From Clostridia bacterium (GTDB taxonomy: Bacteria > Bacillota_A > Clostridia > Oscillospirales > CAG-272): a stretch of DNA of 46,225 nt. The first letter of the stretch is position 1, and each line of letters begins with the position of its first letter. Made by a program: the position numbers and the translations under genes. A model generated the notes under the pieces. The model saw nothing but the letters and a program-made list of their open reading frames with translations, did no database searches and had not been told where the DNA came from. Shown piece by piece: positions 1-8,135 of this stretch. The stretch covers positions 1-46,225 of the forward strand of contig JAFXWT010000103.1 in NCBI GenBank assembly GCA_017542695.1. Reading direction: 5' to 3'.

Positions 1-24
1 ACCGTCAAAATCATATACGTTCAT
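1..24 (-). CDS. HAD-family phosphatase, N-terminal 8 codons only
   Basis: The window edge cuts a minus-strand gene that starts with ATG at 24 and reads MNVYDFDG. The segment DFDG fits the first HAD motif (DxDG, nucleophile Asp), and a start this close to motif I is typical of HAD-IB hydrolases. A GGAAGG ribosome binding site lies 8 bases upstream, just after the STAS stop codon, so it appears to be the next gene in that operon. The substrate cannot be judged from eight residues. Confidence 0.55.
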
Positions 25-49
25 AGTCTGACCTTCCGCGAAACGCTTC

Positions 50-355
50 TCAATTTATATTGAACACGGCATCGAGTCCTGTAATGTTCAGTACCTCGGA
101 AAAGTTCGGACCGATGTTCAGAAGTTTCATCGTGCCCTTTTTCGCTTTCATACTCTTGTAAGTGTTGAGCAGAACGCGAAGACCCGCAGACGATACAAAA
201 TCACACAGCGCAAAATCCAGAGATAGAGTATCTGTCTCCGGAATGCTCTTTTCAAGCAGATTTTTGAGTTCGGGCGCGGTCATCGTATTGAGTTCTCCGT
301 CCAAAGTCACGGTAATGGAAGCGCTATCTTTTTTCGATGTCAATTTCAGAGCCAT
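50..355 (-). CDS. STAS-domain anti-sigma factor antagonist (RsbV/SpoIIAA type)
   Basis: A 101-residue protein that is a single STAS domain, the usual length for RsbV/SpoIIAA. The motif DFVSSAGLRVLL (residues 52-63) carries the serine pair, Ser55/Ser56, where these antagonists are phosphorylated by their cognate anti-sigma kinase. In the family the unphosphorylated form binds the kinase and frees a sigma factor or other partner. The start is supported by AGGGGGA 8 bases upstream. It lies downstream of a SpoIIE-type phosphatase in the same operon (2195-3715), which would be the natural enzyme to dephosphorylate it. No RsbW-like kinase is visible in the window. Confidence 0.85.
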   Translation of the reverse strand: MALKLTSKKDSASITVTLDGELNTMTAPELKNLLEKSIPETDTLSLDFALCDFVSSAGLRVLLNTYKSMKAKKGTMKLLNIGPNFSEVLNITGLDAVFNIN

Positions 356-409
356 TATATAGTCCCCCTGTTTATTTATTTGACAACAACCATCGTTTTT
401 TAATCAACG

Positions 410-2002
410 TCAGTCGTTTAATCGTCTGAAATTCGCGATGTTTGACTTGTAAAGGTTTTTGAACACTTTATAGTTCCGTTCGTATATATCTTTATTTTTA
501 GGGTCGGGGAGATATGTATGATTTGCTTTTATAAGACGGCGAGATACGTCTTTCACGTCCTCTCCGGTAAGTCCCGCCGCAACGACGATCGCGCATCCCA
601 TGGCGCCGACTTCTTGGGCGTTACCAACGGTTTCTATCGTTCTGTCGGTGATATCCGCGAGCATCTGGCAGATGACGGGCGAAAGCGATCCGCCGCCAAC
701 GAATCGTATCGGATCGGACGTTTTCACCTTTTTCGCTTCGCATTCCAGTAGCCAGCGCAAATGATAGCAGATCCCCTCGAGTACGGCACGGATCATATCC
801 CGCTTGCCGGTGTTGATCCTGATATTGAAAAACATCCCTGCGGCGTTCGAGTCCTCAAACGGACACCGGTTGCCGTGAAGCCAGGGGGTAAAAATGACCC
901 CGTTCGCCCCGGGAGGCACCTTGTCCACCTCGGTGGACATATAGTCGTACAGACTTGTGAACTCGCTCTCGAAATCGTCCGTGATCTCAGTTTTCTCGAT
1001 GTAAACGTTGATCTCGTCGAGAGCGAGATGGTTTTTTACCCATTCATAGCATTTGCCTGCCGTTTCGAGCTCGGCGTAATAGTTGAAGTACCCGTGATTT
1101 GCCGAAAGTACGCCGGTGATCATCGCGTTGATATCGACCGTCTGGTAGTCGAGACAGGTCGATACCCAGCCGGACGTCCCGACGTAGATATGCGTATCGC
1201 CGGGCGTCACGCATCCCGCACCGATGTTGACGAAGGTAATATCGCCGCCTCCGCCGAAAACCGGGGTACCCTCTTTCAGTCCGAGATCGTGCGCCGCTTC
1301 ATCGGTTAATCCTCCGACGAGATCGGTGCAGTCGATGATCGGCGGCAGATGCTCGGGTTTGACCTTGTACATTTTCAGCAGACCCTTGTTCCACCCCTCC
1401 TTGCCCTTGCGTGTGTCGTAGAGGAAGGTTGCAAAGGCGGAATCGGCTGTGCGGATGATTTTTCCGGTACAGCGGGAGACAAGATAGTCGTTCACGTCCA
1501 GCCATTTATCCACCTTTGCGAATATCTCCGGCTCGTTGTTTTCGACCCATTTGTATTTCCATACAGGATCCTTTACGCTGGTCGATCCGGCGTAGTTCAC
1601 CCGCAAATTCCGAAAAAGCTTGTAAAGACTGCAACCGGAGACCTTGACAACGCCTTTTCCCATACAGTCACTGTACTCGCGCACGCCCCGACAATCCATA
1701 TAGCTCATAGCCGGGCGAAGCGCCTTTCCGTTTTCATCGACAAGGACCACCCCCTGCATCTGTGCGCAGAAGGCAAGCCCGGACACCTCTTCGGGAGTGA
1801 CGGCTGATTTTACGAAAAGCTCTTTGGTCGTATCGCAGACGGCTCGCCACCACTCCTCGGTGTCCTGCTCGGCGCCTCCGTTTTCAAGAATGCAGAGCCC
1901 GTATGAAGTATTTGATGACGCCACTACCGTGATCTTCTCACCCACGTCAAAGAGGCAGGTCTTTAAGCTGCTGGTTCCGAAATCGTAAATGATAATATAC
2001 AT
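410..2002 (-). CDS. FGGY-family carbohydrate kinase (xylulokinase-like)
   Basis: A 530-residue sugar kinase of the FGGY fold (ASKHA superfamily), which phosphorylates a pentose or related sugar with ATP in the cytoplasm. The N-terminal phosphate loop DFGTSSLKTCLFD is at residues 7-19. GGGGD, near residue 250, should hold the catalytic aspartate, and GGGSLSPVICQMLADI is the C-terminal ATP-binding signature. The length fits the family (about 480-530). Its ATG overlaps the stop of the 35-codon gene upstream as TAATG, and its ribosome binding site AAGGAGG lies inside that small gene, so translation is probably coupled. The position between a SpoIIE phosphatase and a STAS protein is odd for a sugar kinase. 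The exact substrate cannot be assigned; xylulose is the closest guess. Confidence 0.85.
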   Translation of the reverse strand: MYIIIYDFGTSSLKTCLFDVGEKITVVASSNTSYGLCILENGGAEQDTEEWWRAVCDTTKELFVKSAVTPEEVSGLAFCAQMQGVVLVDENGKALRPAMSYMDCRGVREYSDCMGKGVVKVSGCSLYKLFRNLRVNYAGSTSVKDPVWKYKWVENNEPEIFAKVDKWLDVNDYLVSRCTGKIIRTADSAFATFLYDTRKGKEGWNKGLLKMYKVKPEHLPPIIDCTDLVGGLTDEAAHDLGLKEGTPVFGGGGDITFVNIGAGCVTPGDTHIYVGTSGWVSTCLDYQTVDINAMITGVLSANHGYFNYYAELETAGKCYEWVKNHLALDEINVYIEKTEITDDFESEFTSLYDYMSTEVDKVPPGANGVIFTPWLHGNRCPFEDSNAAGMFFNIRINTGKRDMIRAVLEGICYHLRWLLECEAKKVKTSDPIRFVGGGSLSPVICQMLADITDRTIETVGNAQEVGAMGCAIVVAAGLTGEDVKDVSRRLIKANHTYLPDPKNKDIYERNYKVFKNLYKSNIANFRRLND

Positions 2003-2109
2003 TATTCCGCCTCCTTGGCGACTTTTTCTTCACGCTTGAAGCGGATCATATGGACTTCGTCCATAAGTTCAAGCTCGGCGGGTATCCTCAACACTTGTTC
2101 CTCAGCCAT
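2002..2109 (-). CDS. 35-residue small protein, translationally coupled to the sugar kinase
   Basis: The short frame reads MAEEQVLRIPAELELMDEV and continues to a charged tail ending AKEAE. It has its own GGAG ribosome binding site 9 bases before ATG 2109, an in-frame stop just upstream, and a TAATG overlap with the kinase start. It sits between the phosphatase stop (2195) and the kinase. It could be a genuine small protein or a leader frame that delivers ribosomes to the kinase start. I recognise no family. Confidence 0.45.
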   Translation of the reverse strand: MAEEQVLRIPAELELMDEVHMIRFKREEKVAKEAE

Positions 2110-2194
2110 GGTTTTTTACTCCGATCAAAAGGAATCTGCAATTACCGCATATCAAACACGGCGTCAAGTTTTCCGTTTTTTTATTTGGCAAGCG

Positions 2195-3715
2195 TCATAT
2201 TTTTGTCTCATGTTCTTTGATGGTCAGAACGACCATTGTAATATCGTCAAACTGGGGAACTCCCTCGGCGAAAACGTTAATGTCGGCAAGGATGCGCTCA
2301 AGCGCCTCTTCTCCCGACGCGTCTTTTGTGTGCCCCAATATCTTTTCCAGCCGATCGATGCCATAGAGCTCGTTTGCTCGGTTGTGAGCTTCCGTGACGC
2401 CGTCGGTGTACAGAAGCAGACGGTCGCCCGGCTCGAGCTTGATCTCGCCTTGTTTGTATCGTGTGAACTCCATTCCGGCAAGGAAGAGTCCGTGTACCTT
2501 TGCGATCTGCTCACAGGGTTGACCCTTACGCTGAATGATCGGATAATTGTGTCCGGCATTGGTATATTGGAGCATCATCGTCCGGGTGTCGAGAATGCCG
2601 ATCCACGCGGTGGCAAACATTCCTTCGTCGTTATTTTCGCATAGCCGTGCGTTGACGGCGGTAAAGATCTCCGACGTGGTGTCTTTCGTCAACGCGTAGT
2701 CTTTGATCATAGTTTTTGCAGTCATCATAAAGAGCGCGGCGGGCGTTCCCTTTCCGGACACGTCGGCTATCAAAAAGCAGATGCGGTTTTCGTCAATGGG
2801 AAAATAGTCGTAGAAGTCGCCGCCCACTTCCTTGGCGGTGTTCATACTGCCCCGCAAGATGAGCTCCGGGAAATCTTCAAACTCCGGCGCAACGGGCGGC
2901 AGAGCGTCAGCTTGGATCTTTGACGCTATGCGCAAATCCGTCTGCGTGGACGCCAACGTTTTGCTCTTGTCAATGAATATAACGCAATACATAATGATCA
3001 GCGACATCAGGACCGTTCCGTACTGAGCCGCATTGCCGAACTGACCCCCCATCAACGCATATTCGATCAACGGAAACAGAATAAACGTCAACGCCGCCGC
3101 TTTCTGATTGCGTGGGTTATGGCTCATTATGATAAGTATCGCCGCAAGTACAGACGTTACGGCAAGGTAAATATCCTCAGCAAAGGAGAACGCGGTCGTC
3201 TGATACATACCGTCAGCGTCCAAATAGAACGTAGTCGGATAGAAAATATTGGTTAATAAAATAAGAGTTTCAAGCGCCAGCAAAACAGGAATGATCTTTT
3301 CCGCCAGCTTTGCAAGTTTCCCTTCGAACCCCAACGTAACTTTTACATAAGAGTAGAATAAATAGATCATCGCAAGGTCCAGCAGCTTGCTGATCAGACA
3401 AAAGACGAAACAAATCGTGCTCTGCTCCGGCACTGCCAGCGTGTAATACATCGCTTCATTGACCGCAAAACATGCGCTCACCAGAACGATCAGACTTCTC
3501 AAATAGCTTATGCCGTTGCCATTCTGCTTCATGCATCCGAAAAACAGCGCCGCGCAGAAAAGCGCTCCCACTGAATCCACGCCGGCGTCGAACAGACAAT
3601 CTTTCAATCTTGCTTCCGTGAAGAAGGGAACGCTGAGCGCTATGATAAATACAGCTGATACGATAGTAAAAATCAATCCGAATATTGCGGCATTTTCTTT
3701 CAGTTTTTTAATCAT
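2195..3715 (-). CDS. Membrane-anchored PP2C-type phosphatase (SpoIIE/RsbU-like)
   Basis: A 506-residue protein with two parts. Residues 10-250 hold about seven hydrophobic segments of a 7TM-type sensor, and residues 280-500 are a SpoIIE/PP2C_2 phosphatase domain. Metal-binding motifs are visible: GGDFYD at 298-303, ADVSGKGTPAAL around 317-328, YTDGVTEA, and FDDITMVVL near the C-terminus. Family members dephosphorylate STAS antagonists such as RsbV, and a STAS protein is encoded in the same operon. The start follows AAGGACAA. The frameshifted membrane gene ends 19 bases upstream. What the membrane sensor detects is unknown. Confidence 0.9.
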   Translation of the reverse strand: MIKKLKENAAIFGLIFTIVSAVFIIALSVPFFTEARLKDCLFDAGVDSVGALFCAALFFGCMKQNGNGISYLRSLIVLVSACFAVNEAMYYTLAVPEQSTICFVFCLISKLLDLAMIYLFYSYVKVTLGFEGKLAKLAEKIIPVLLALETLILLTNIFYPTTFYLDADGMYQTTAFSFAEDIYLAVTSVLAAILIIMSHNPRNQKAAALTFILFPLIEYALMGGQFGNAAQYGTVLMSLIIMYCVIFIDKSKTLASTQTDLRIASKIQADALPPVAPEFEDFPELILRGSMNTAKEVGGDFYDYFPIDENRICFLIADVSGKGTPAALFMMTAKTMIKDYALTKDTTSEIFTAVNARLCENNDEGMFATAWIGILDTRTMMLQYTNAGHNYPIIQRKGQPCEQIAKVHGLFLAGMEFTRYKQGEIKLEPGDRLLLYTDGVTEAHNRANELYGIDRLEKILGHTKDASGEEALERILADINVFAEGVPQFDDITMVVLTIKEHETKI

Positions 3716-3734
3716 TTGTCCTTACCTTCTTTTT

Positions 3735-4198
3735 TCATTCGGCGATAGTTTTAATTACGAACGCGCTTCTGTTAAAGCTCATGGTGGTCAGATAACGCCG
3801 GTTCTGACCGAGCTTTTCCATATAAGATGAGACCGCGAATAACGCCGGCGAGGCAACGTTCACGTCCTCTTCGGAAATATCAAACAGGACTCCGTCGTCC
3901 TCGGTGATGATTTTAATTTCATCGTAACGCAGAGCTGTAAATAACATAAACAAAACATAAGCGACAGCCAAAGCCACGGCAAATCCGATGAACATGCCGG
4001 TCTGCCCAAAGATATTCCCGCAAGTCCCATTTGGGATCCGAGGTACCACGAGAGCAAAGCGTTTGATCCGATACGGACAAATATCCCGATATGGAAATGT
4101 ACAAAACCGCCGCAGTACAGTACGTAGGTAAACAGAAACGTATCGAACATATCCACAAACGGATAAAAGCGCACATCTTTTTTGTTTTGAATAATCAA
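3735..4198 (-). pseudogene. Membrane protein gene split by a frameshift
   Basis: Two overlapping frames complement each other. The first runs from a TTG start at 4198 (GGAAGG just upstream) and supplies about 61 residues with hydrophobic stretches. The second supplies about 93 residues beginning NIFGQTGMFIGFAVALAVAY and ending in a soluble tail. They join at about 4016, next to a GGG run where one base change would restore a single protein of about 154 residues. I do not recognise the family. It directly precedes the SpoIIE-type phosphatase and may have belonged to its sensory module. A sequencing error is the alternative to real decay. Confidence 0.55.
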
Positions 4199-4224
4199 TC
4201 GTTTCCTTCCTGTTCAGTAGTTAC

Positions 4225-4401
4225 TTATTTTTGTCCGAGGAAATAAACATCGATAATATCGTCAATGCCGCGGTCAAGTGCATCGCAAATCTTAGTGAGC
4301 GCATCTGTTGAAAAGTAATTAGCACCCGACGGCTGCAATACGGCGTAGTGAGATATACACGTTTTGCGTTCCGGATCGATCTCTTTCGGATTTTTATTCA
4401 A
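4225..4401 (-). pseudogene. Remnant of an HTH (Cro/CI-type) regulator
   Basis: The frame ends with ALTKICDALDRGIDDIIDVY, which resembles the last helix of XRE/Cro-CI DNA-binding domains (TLxKICxALxCxxxDIIE). The upstream part does not read as a helix-turn-helix, and the only candidate start (TTG 4401) has no ribosome binding site. It lies downstream of a good promoter at 4487-4515 and 26 bases before the next frame. Most likely it is a truncated regulator that once controlled this operon. Confidence 0.4.
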
Positions 4402-4486
4402 TGGTAAGTGCCGTAGTGTTTTTTATTTTTATAATAAACGGCAATTTCACAGCTTCCGCGAATTGAATATTTATGAAATACGTTAT

Positions 4487-4515
4487 ATTATATCATATGT
4501 AAAATCGAAAATCAA
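4487..4515 (-). promoter_or_regulatory. Promoter of the SpoIIE/FGGY/STAS operon
   Basis: On the minus strand TTGATT (4510-4515) is followed after exactly 17 bases by TATAAT (4487-4492). Transcription would start near 4480 and run into the HTH remnant and the operon. The rest of the gap from 4516 to 4706 shows no supportable gene. Confidence 0.6.
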
Positions 4516-4706
4516 CAGTTTAAGTCTATTTTCCGGAGCACATTTTGCGAAGAAAGTGCCGCCTCTCCCTAAATCGGCAACAACGGAAATTTGCCTTTTG
4601 CAAGGCGCTTTGGATGGCACAGTTTCTGCCGTGTAATGCTTTTACGATTGTTTACGTTTCCACACGCCGTTTTTATCTAAAATATCTATTTCGTTCACAA
4701 AATACA

Positions 4707-4745
4707 TAAAACAAATGCCTCGCCGAAAGACGAGGCATTTGTTTT
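4707..4745 (-). terminator. Intrinsic terminator after the HD-GYP gene
   Basis: The arms AACAAATGCCTCG and CGAGGCATTTGTT surround an 8-base loop. On the minus strand the stem overlaps the stop codon of the HD-GYP gene and is followed by U-rich sequence. Confidence 0.75.
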
Positions 4746-6042
4746 ATTCTTCATCCATTAGCTTCAACATGATCTGCGCATATTCGGGATCGAACTGCGT
4801 TCCCATTCCGCGGATCAGCTCTTCCCTGACTACCTCTTTTTTCAGCGGCTCGCGATAGCTTCTGAGCGACGTCATCGTGTCGTATGAATCTGCGACGGCG
4901 ATGATGCGCGCGATCTCCGGTATCTCTTCTCCTTTGAGTTTGTCGGGATACCCGCTGCCGTCGTAGCGCTCGTGATGATAATGTGCGCCGAGGCAGAGGT
5001 ACGGCGCCTGCTTTATGCTCGAAAGGATCTTATTGCCGAGTTCGGCGTGAGATTTCACGTGCTCATATTCCTCGGGAGTCAGCTTCTCGGGCTTGTTGAT
5101 TATGTCGTATCTGATGCCGATTTTTCCGATGTCGTGAAGGAGCGCCGCGAAATAGATCTGATCGCACGCCTTTTCGTCAAATCCCGCTTCCTTCGCGATC
5201 ATCTTCGAGTACTGCGCCACTCTCGTCGAATGGCCGCGAGTGTATCTGTCCTTGGCGTCTATCGCGTTTGCGAGCGCCTCGGTCGTCTGAACGAACATGG
5301 CAGCTTCCTTTTTCTGCGCTTCCATCAAGACGTTCAGTTCGTGCTCTTTCGCGCGCTCCGCCTCTTCGCTGAGAAAATTCAGCGCATACGTATAGAACAC
5401 GCATACGACGAACGCCATCATCATATTGGTAAGCGAAACGCCATATAAGAATATCTGGGCGATCGACGCCGACGTCGGCAAAGCGATGCAAATGAGCATC
5501 GAAACGAAAAGACTTTGCCTCATCTGTCTGCGATATTTCAAAATAGACCATTCCTGAAGTACGACCATCAAAAACGGCGCGACATAGCACAGCACGTTCA
5601 TCGGAGCTCTGTGGTAGTTATTCCACTCGTCGAACGTGTAGTAAAGCCCCGTGAACTGAGACACGATGACAAGCACAAGTCCGATCACGAAAATCACATC
5701 CGCCGCGACGAGCATTACCGGCGTGCGTTTTACTTTTATTTCATTTATATATATATCCTCGAGAAATCTCGTGACGAAAAACGGGATCACGAGCGACATC
5801 ACGTAGACCATCCCGTTGCCGACTCTGACCATCCAGAAGCCGACCTCGCTCGCATCTCCCTTGTATATGTAAGAAAATCTGTCGAAAAGAAGCAGCAGCA
5901 TTGCCGAGATCTCCATTGAGGCGAGGATGATCTTTGTTTTGCGTGGCAGGGATTTCGTTATCATTGTCATTAACGCAAGGATACCGCACATGCCGCACAT
6001 GAACATCATTATATCAAGCTGGTATCTAAATAAAAAGTTCAT
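4744..6042 (-). CDS. Membrane HD-GYP domain protein, likely c-di-GMP phosphodiesterase
   Basis: A 432-residue protein with seven or so hydrophobic segments in residues 10-225, a short coiled linker, and a C-terminal HD-GYP domain (about 255-430). The metal-binding motif LLHDIGKIGI (301-310) and the signature HHERYDGSGYP (356-366) are intact. HD-GYP enzymes hydrolyse cyclic di-GMP, and the membrane part probably senses a signal. The ribosome binding site AAAGGA precedes ATG 6042. A decayed GGDEF (cyclase) remnant lies divergently 190 bases away, so the two enzymes may once have formed a pair. Confidence 0.9.
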   Translation of the reverse strand: MNFLFRYQLDIMMFMCGMCGILALMTMITKSLPRKTKIILASMEISAMLLLLFDRFSYIYKGDASEVGFWMVRVGNGMVYVMSLVIPFFVTRFLEDIYINEIKVKRTPVMLVAADVIFVIGLVLVIVSQFTGLYYTFDEWNNYHRAPMNVLCYVAPFLMVVLQEWSILKYRRQMRQSLFVSMLICIALPTSASIAQIFLYGVSLTNMMMAFVVCVFYTYALNFLSEEAERAKEHELNVLMEAQKKEAAMFVQTTEALANAIDAKDRYTRGHSTRVAQYSKMIAKEAGFDEKACDQIYFAALLHDIGKIGIRYDIINKPEKLTPEEYEHVKSHAELGNKILSSIKQAPYLCLGAHYHHERYDGSGYPDKLKGEEIPEIARIIAVADSYDTMTSLRSYREPLKKEVVREELIRGMGTQFDPEYAQIMLKLMDEE

Positions 6043-6090
6043 GTTCTTTTCCTTTCAGCAAAATTGCATAATTATATATTATTTTTATAT

Positions 6091-6119
6091 ATTATACATC
6101 TGCTCAGCGTTTTTTTCAA
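6091..6119 (-). promoter_or_regulatory. Promoter of the HD-GYP gene
   Basis: On the minus strand TTGAAA (6114-6119) is followed after 17 bases by TATAAT (6091-6096), 49 bases before the start codon. Confidence 0.6.
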
Positions 6120-6231
6120 TAGGTTGTGACCATTTATTTCACATTCTTGCAAAAGACATGATTTTGCATTAAAATTCGTTTGCGTTTCGTGCAGATATGA
6201 CAAAAATCGAAAAATATCGAGAAAAATCAAT

Positions 6232-6456
6232 ATCGGCGGCAATGAATTCGTCGTCATCGCACAAGGTCACGACTATGAGAACCTCGGCAAGCTCGTCGGT
6301 GAGATAGCGAAGAAAAACGCGGAAAATTCCGCAAAGGGCGGCGTTGTCGTCGCTTGCGGAGCCGCAAAATACAGCGGCGAACGTAATCTCGCCGCGGTAT
6401 TCGAGAGAGCGGACCACGCAATGTACCTTAACAAACGTGAACCGAAAGGCGAATAA
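6232..6456 (+). pseudogene. C-terminal fragment of a diguanylate cyclase (GGDEF) gene
   Basis: The plus-strand frame reads IGGNEFVVIAQGHDYENL and, further on, AAVFERADHAMYLNKRE before the stop at 6454-6456. This is the second half of a GGDEF domain: the active-site loop appears as GGNEF (Asp replaced by Asn), followed by the conserved RADxAMYxxK helix. The first half of the domain and any start codon are missing; upstream there is only AT-rich sequence. A GGDEF site with Asn and no N-terminal half should be inactive. The frame stays open for 72 codons after the motif, so decay may be recent. Confidence 0.75.
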
Positions 6457-6464
6457 ATATCGTT

Positions 6465-6494
6465 CGGCGGGCAAAAGCCCGCCGAGTTTTATTT
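6465..6494 (+). terminator. Intrinsic terminator of the GGDEF remnant
   Basis: CGGCGGGC, loop AAAA, GCCCGCCG, then AGTTTTATTTAT. It starts 9 bases after the remnant stop. Confidence 0.8.
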
Positions 6495-6639
6495 ATATTT
6501 TTCAAAAAATTCACATTTTCTCAAAACCAAAAACACATATTCCGATATAATAAAATAATGAAAATATCTCCCGCGGCATTATAATAGCGCACTGCGCGGG
6601 GAATACTTTTTGTGTTAAACAAAAGATCGGAGAAACACA

Positions 6640-8103
6640 ATGTCCAAAATTCTGATAATCGGCGGCGGCGTTTCGGGTCTTTCCGCCGGAATTTATGCTC
6701 GTCTTTGCGGAGATGAGGCGATAATCTGCGAAAAACACATGATCGCGGGCGGCAACCTCACGGGTTGGGACCGCGGCGAATATCATATCGACAACTGTAT
6801 CCACTGGCTGACGGGCACTAACCCAAAAACGAAAATGTACAAGATGTGGGAGGAACTCGGCGCGCTCGGAAACGTCGATGTCTATCAGGGCGACACGCTT
6901 TTCACATCCGAATACGACGGAAAAACGCTTTCGCTCAGCCGCGACATATCAAAGCTCGAAGCGGATATGCTCGCCGTCGCGCCCGAGGACGAAAAAGAAA
7001 TTAAGCGCCTTATCCGCGCGGTAAAAACCGTACAGGGATTTGAAGGTATCGGCGGCGAAAATCACGACGAAAAGATATCGTTTTTCGACATGGTGCGTTA
7101 CGCTCCGCGCCTTTTAAGGTATTACAGACTCTCAACGGGCGAACTGGCAAAAAAATTCAAAAGCCCCGCCGTCCGCTGTTTTCTGACGTCGTTTTTCACC
7201 GATCGGTTCATGTCGCTCGCGGTCATATTCGTGTTCGCGCACTTCTGCGGCGACAACGGCGGCATACCGAAAGGCAGCTCCTGCGCGATGGCGGAGAGAA
7301 TGACGGAGCGCTTCCTTTCGCTCGGCGGCACGCTCCTGCTCGGCAAGGAAGCGGAGCGGATAAACCTGCTCAACGGTCGCGCGACGTCGGTCAGTTTCAA
7401 AGACGGCAGCGCCATAGCGGCGGATTACATTGTCGTCACGACCGACCCGGCCGTAACGTTCGGCAAACTGCTCGACGTAAAAATGCCCGGTTATCTCGCC
7501 AGACAATACAAAAACAAGGCGCTGATGCGCTTTTCGAGTCTACAATCCGCGTTCGCGTGCGACGCGCCGACCTTGCCGATAAAAGGCGACTTTTCAATCG
7601 AAGTGCCGAAGAAATTCCGCCTTCGCCTGCGATCCGATTACCTGATCGTGCGCGAGTTTTCGCACGAAAAGAGCTTCGCGCCGGAGAACAAGAACATCAT
7701 CCAGACGATGACATTCTGCGACGAAAACACGTCGAAGAAGTTCATCGCGCTCCGCCGCGACAAGGGGACGTATTCGAGCGTCAAGCGTCACCTTTCCGAC
7801 ATTATCCGACGGATAATCGAGGAAAAATTTCCCGAGCTGCGCGACAAGCTGAAATTTCTCGACATGTGGACTCCCGCGACGTACAACAGGTACGTTTCGT
7901 CCGAGATCGGCTCGTATATGAGCTTTGCAATGAAAGCAAGATTTACGCCGACGCGGCTCCGTAACCGCCTGCGCAGCGTGAAAAACGTGATTCTCGCAAC
8001 GCAGTGGCTCCAAGCGCCCGGCGGTCTGCCGATCGCCGCGAAAGGCGGCATGCTCGCAATAAAAGAGATAATGAGAAAAGAAAAACGGGGATTTGCATAT
8101 TAA
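6640..8103 (+). CDS. NAD(P)/FAD-dependent oxidoreductase, phytoene-desaturase-like
   Basis: A 487-residue flavoprotein of the amine oxidase/CrtI fold. The N-terminal Rossmann motif IIGGGVSGLSAGIYA (residues 6-20) binds the ADP part of FAD, and the C-terminal segment WLQAPGGLPIAAKGG resembles the closing FAD motif of this family. Length is typical. Clostridial members are usually annotated as phytoene dehydrogenase-like without a proven substrate, and no carotenoid genes are nearby, so a carotenoid role is unlikely. ATG 6640 follows GGAGAAACACA. It is a single gene with a terminator immediately after it. Confidence 0.8.
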   Translation: MSKILIIGGGVSGLSAGIYARLCGDEAIICEKHMIAGGNLTGWDRGEYHIDNCIHWLTGTNPKTKMYKMWEELGALGNVDVYQGDTLFTSEYDGKTLSLSRDISKLEADMLAVAPEDEKEIKRLIRAVKTVQGFEGIGGENHDEKISFFDMVRYAPRLLRYYRLSTGELAKKFKSPAVRCFLTSFFTDRFMSLAVIFVFAHFCGDNGGIPKGSSCAMAERMTERFLSLGGTLLLGKEAERINLLNGRATSVSFKDGSAIAADYIVVTTDPAVTFGKLLDVKMPGYLARQYKNKALMRFSSLQSAFACDAPTLPIKGDFSIEVPKKFRLRLRSDYLIVREFSHEKSFAPENKNIIQTMTFCDENTSKKFIALRRDKGTYSSVKRHLSDIIRRIIEEKFPELRDKLKFLDMWTPATYNRYVSSEIGSYMSFAMKARFTPTRLRNRLRSVKNVILATQWLQAPGGLPIAAKGGMLAIKEIMRKEKRGFAY

Positions 8104-8135
8104 AAATCCGCCGACTCGGTCGGCGGATTTTTTTA
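8104..8135. terminator. Bidirectional terminator
   Basis: AAATCCGCCGA and TCGGCGGATTT flank a 5-base loop, with a T-run on the plus side and an A-run on the other. It serves the convergent oxidoreductase and M6 peptidase genes. Confidence 0.8.
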
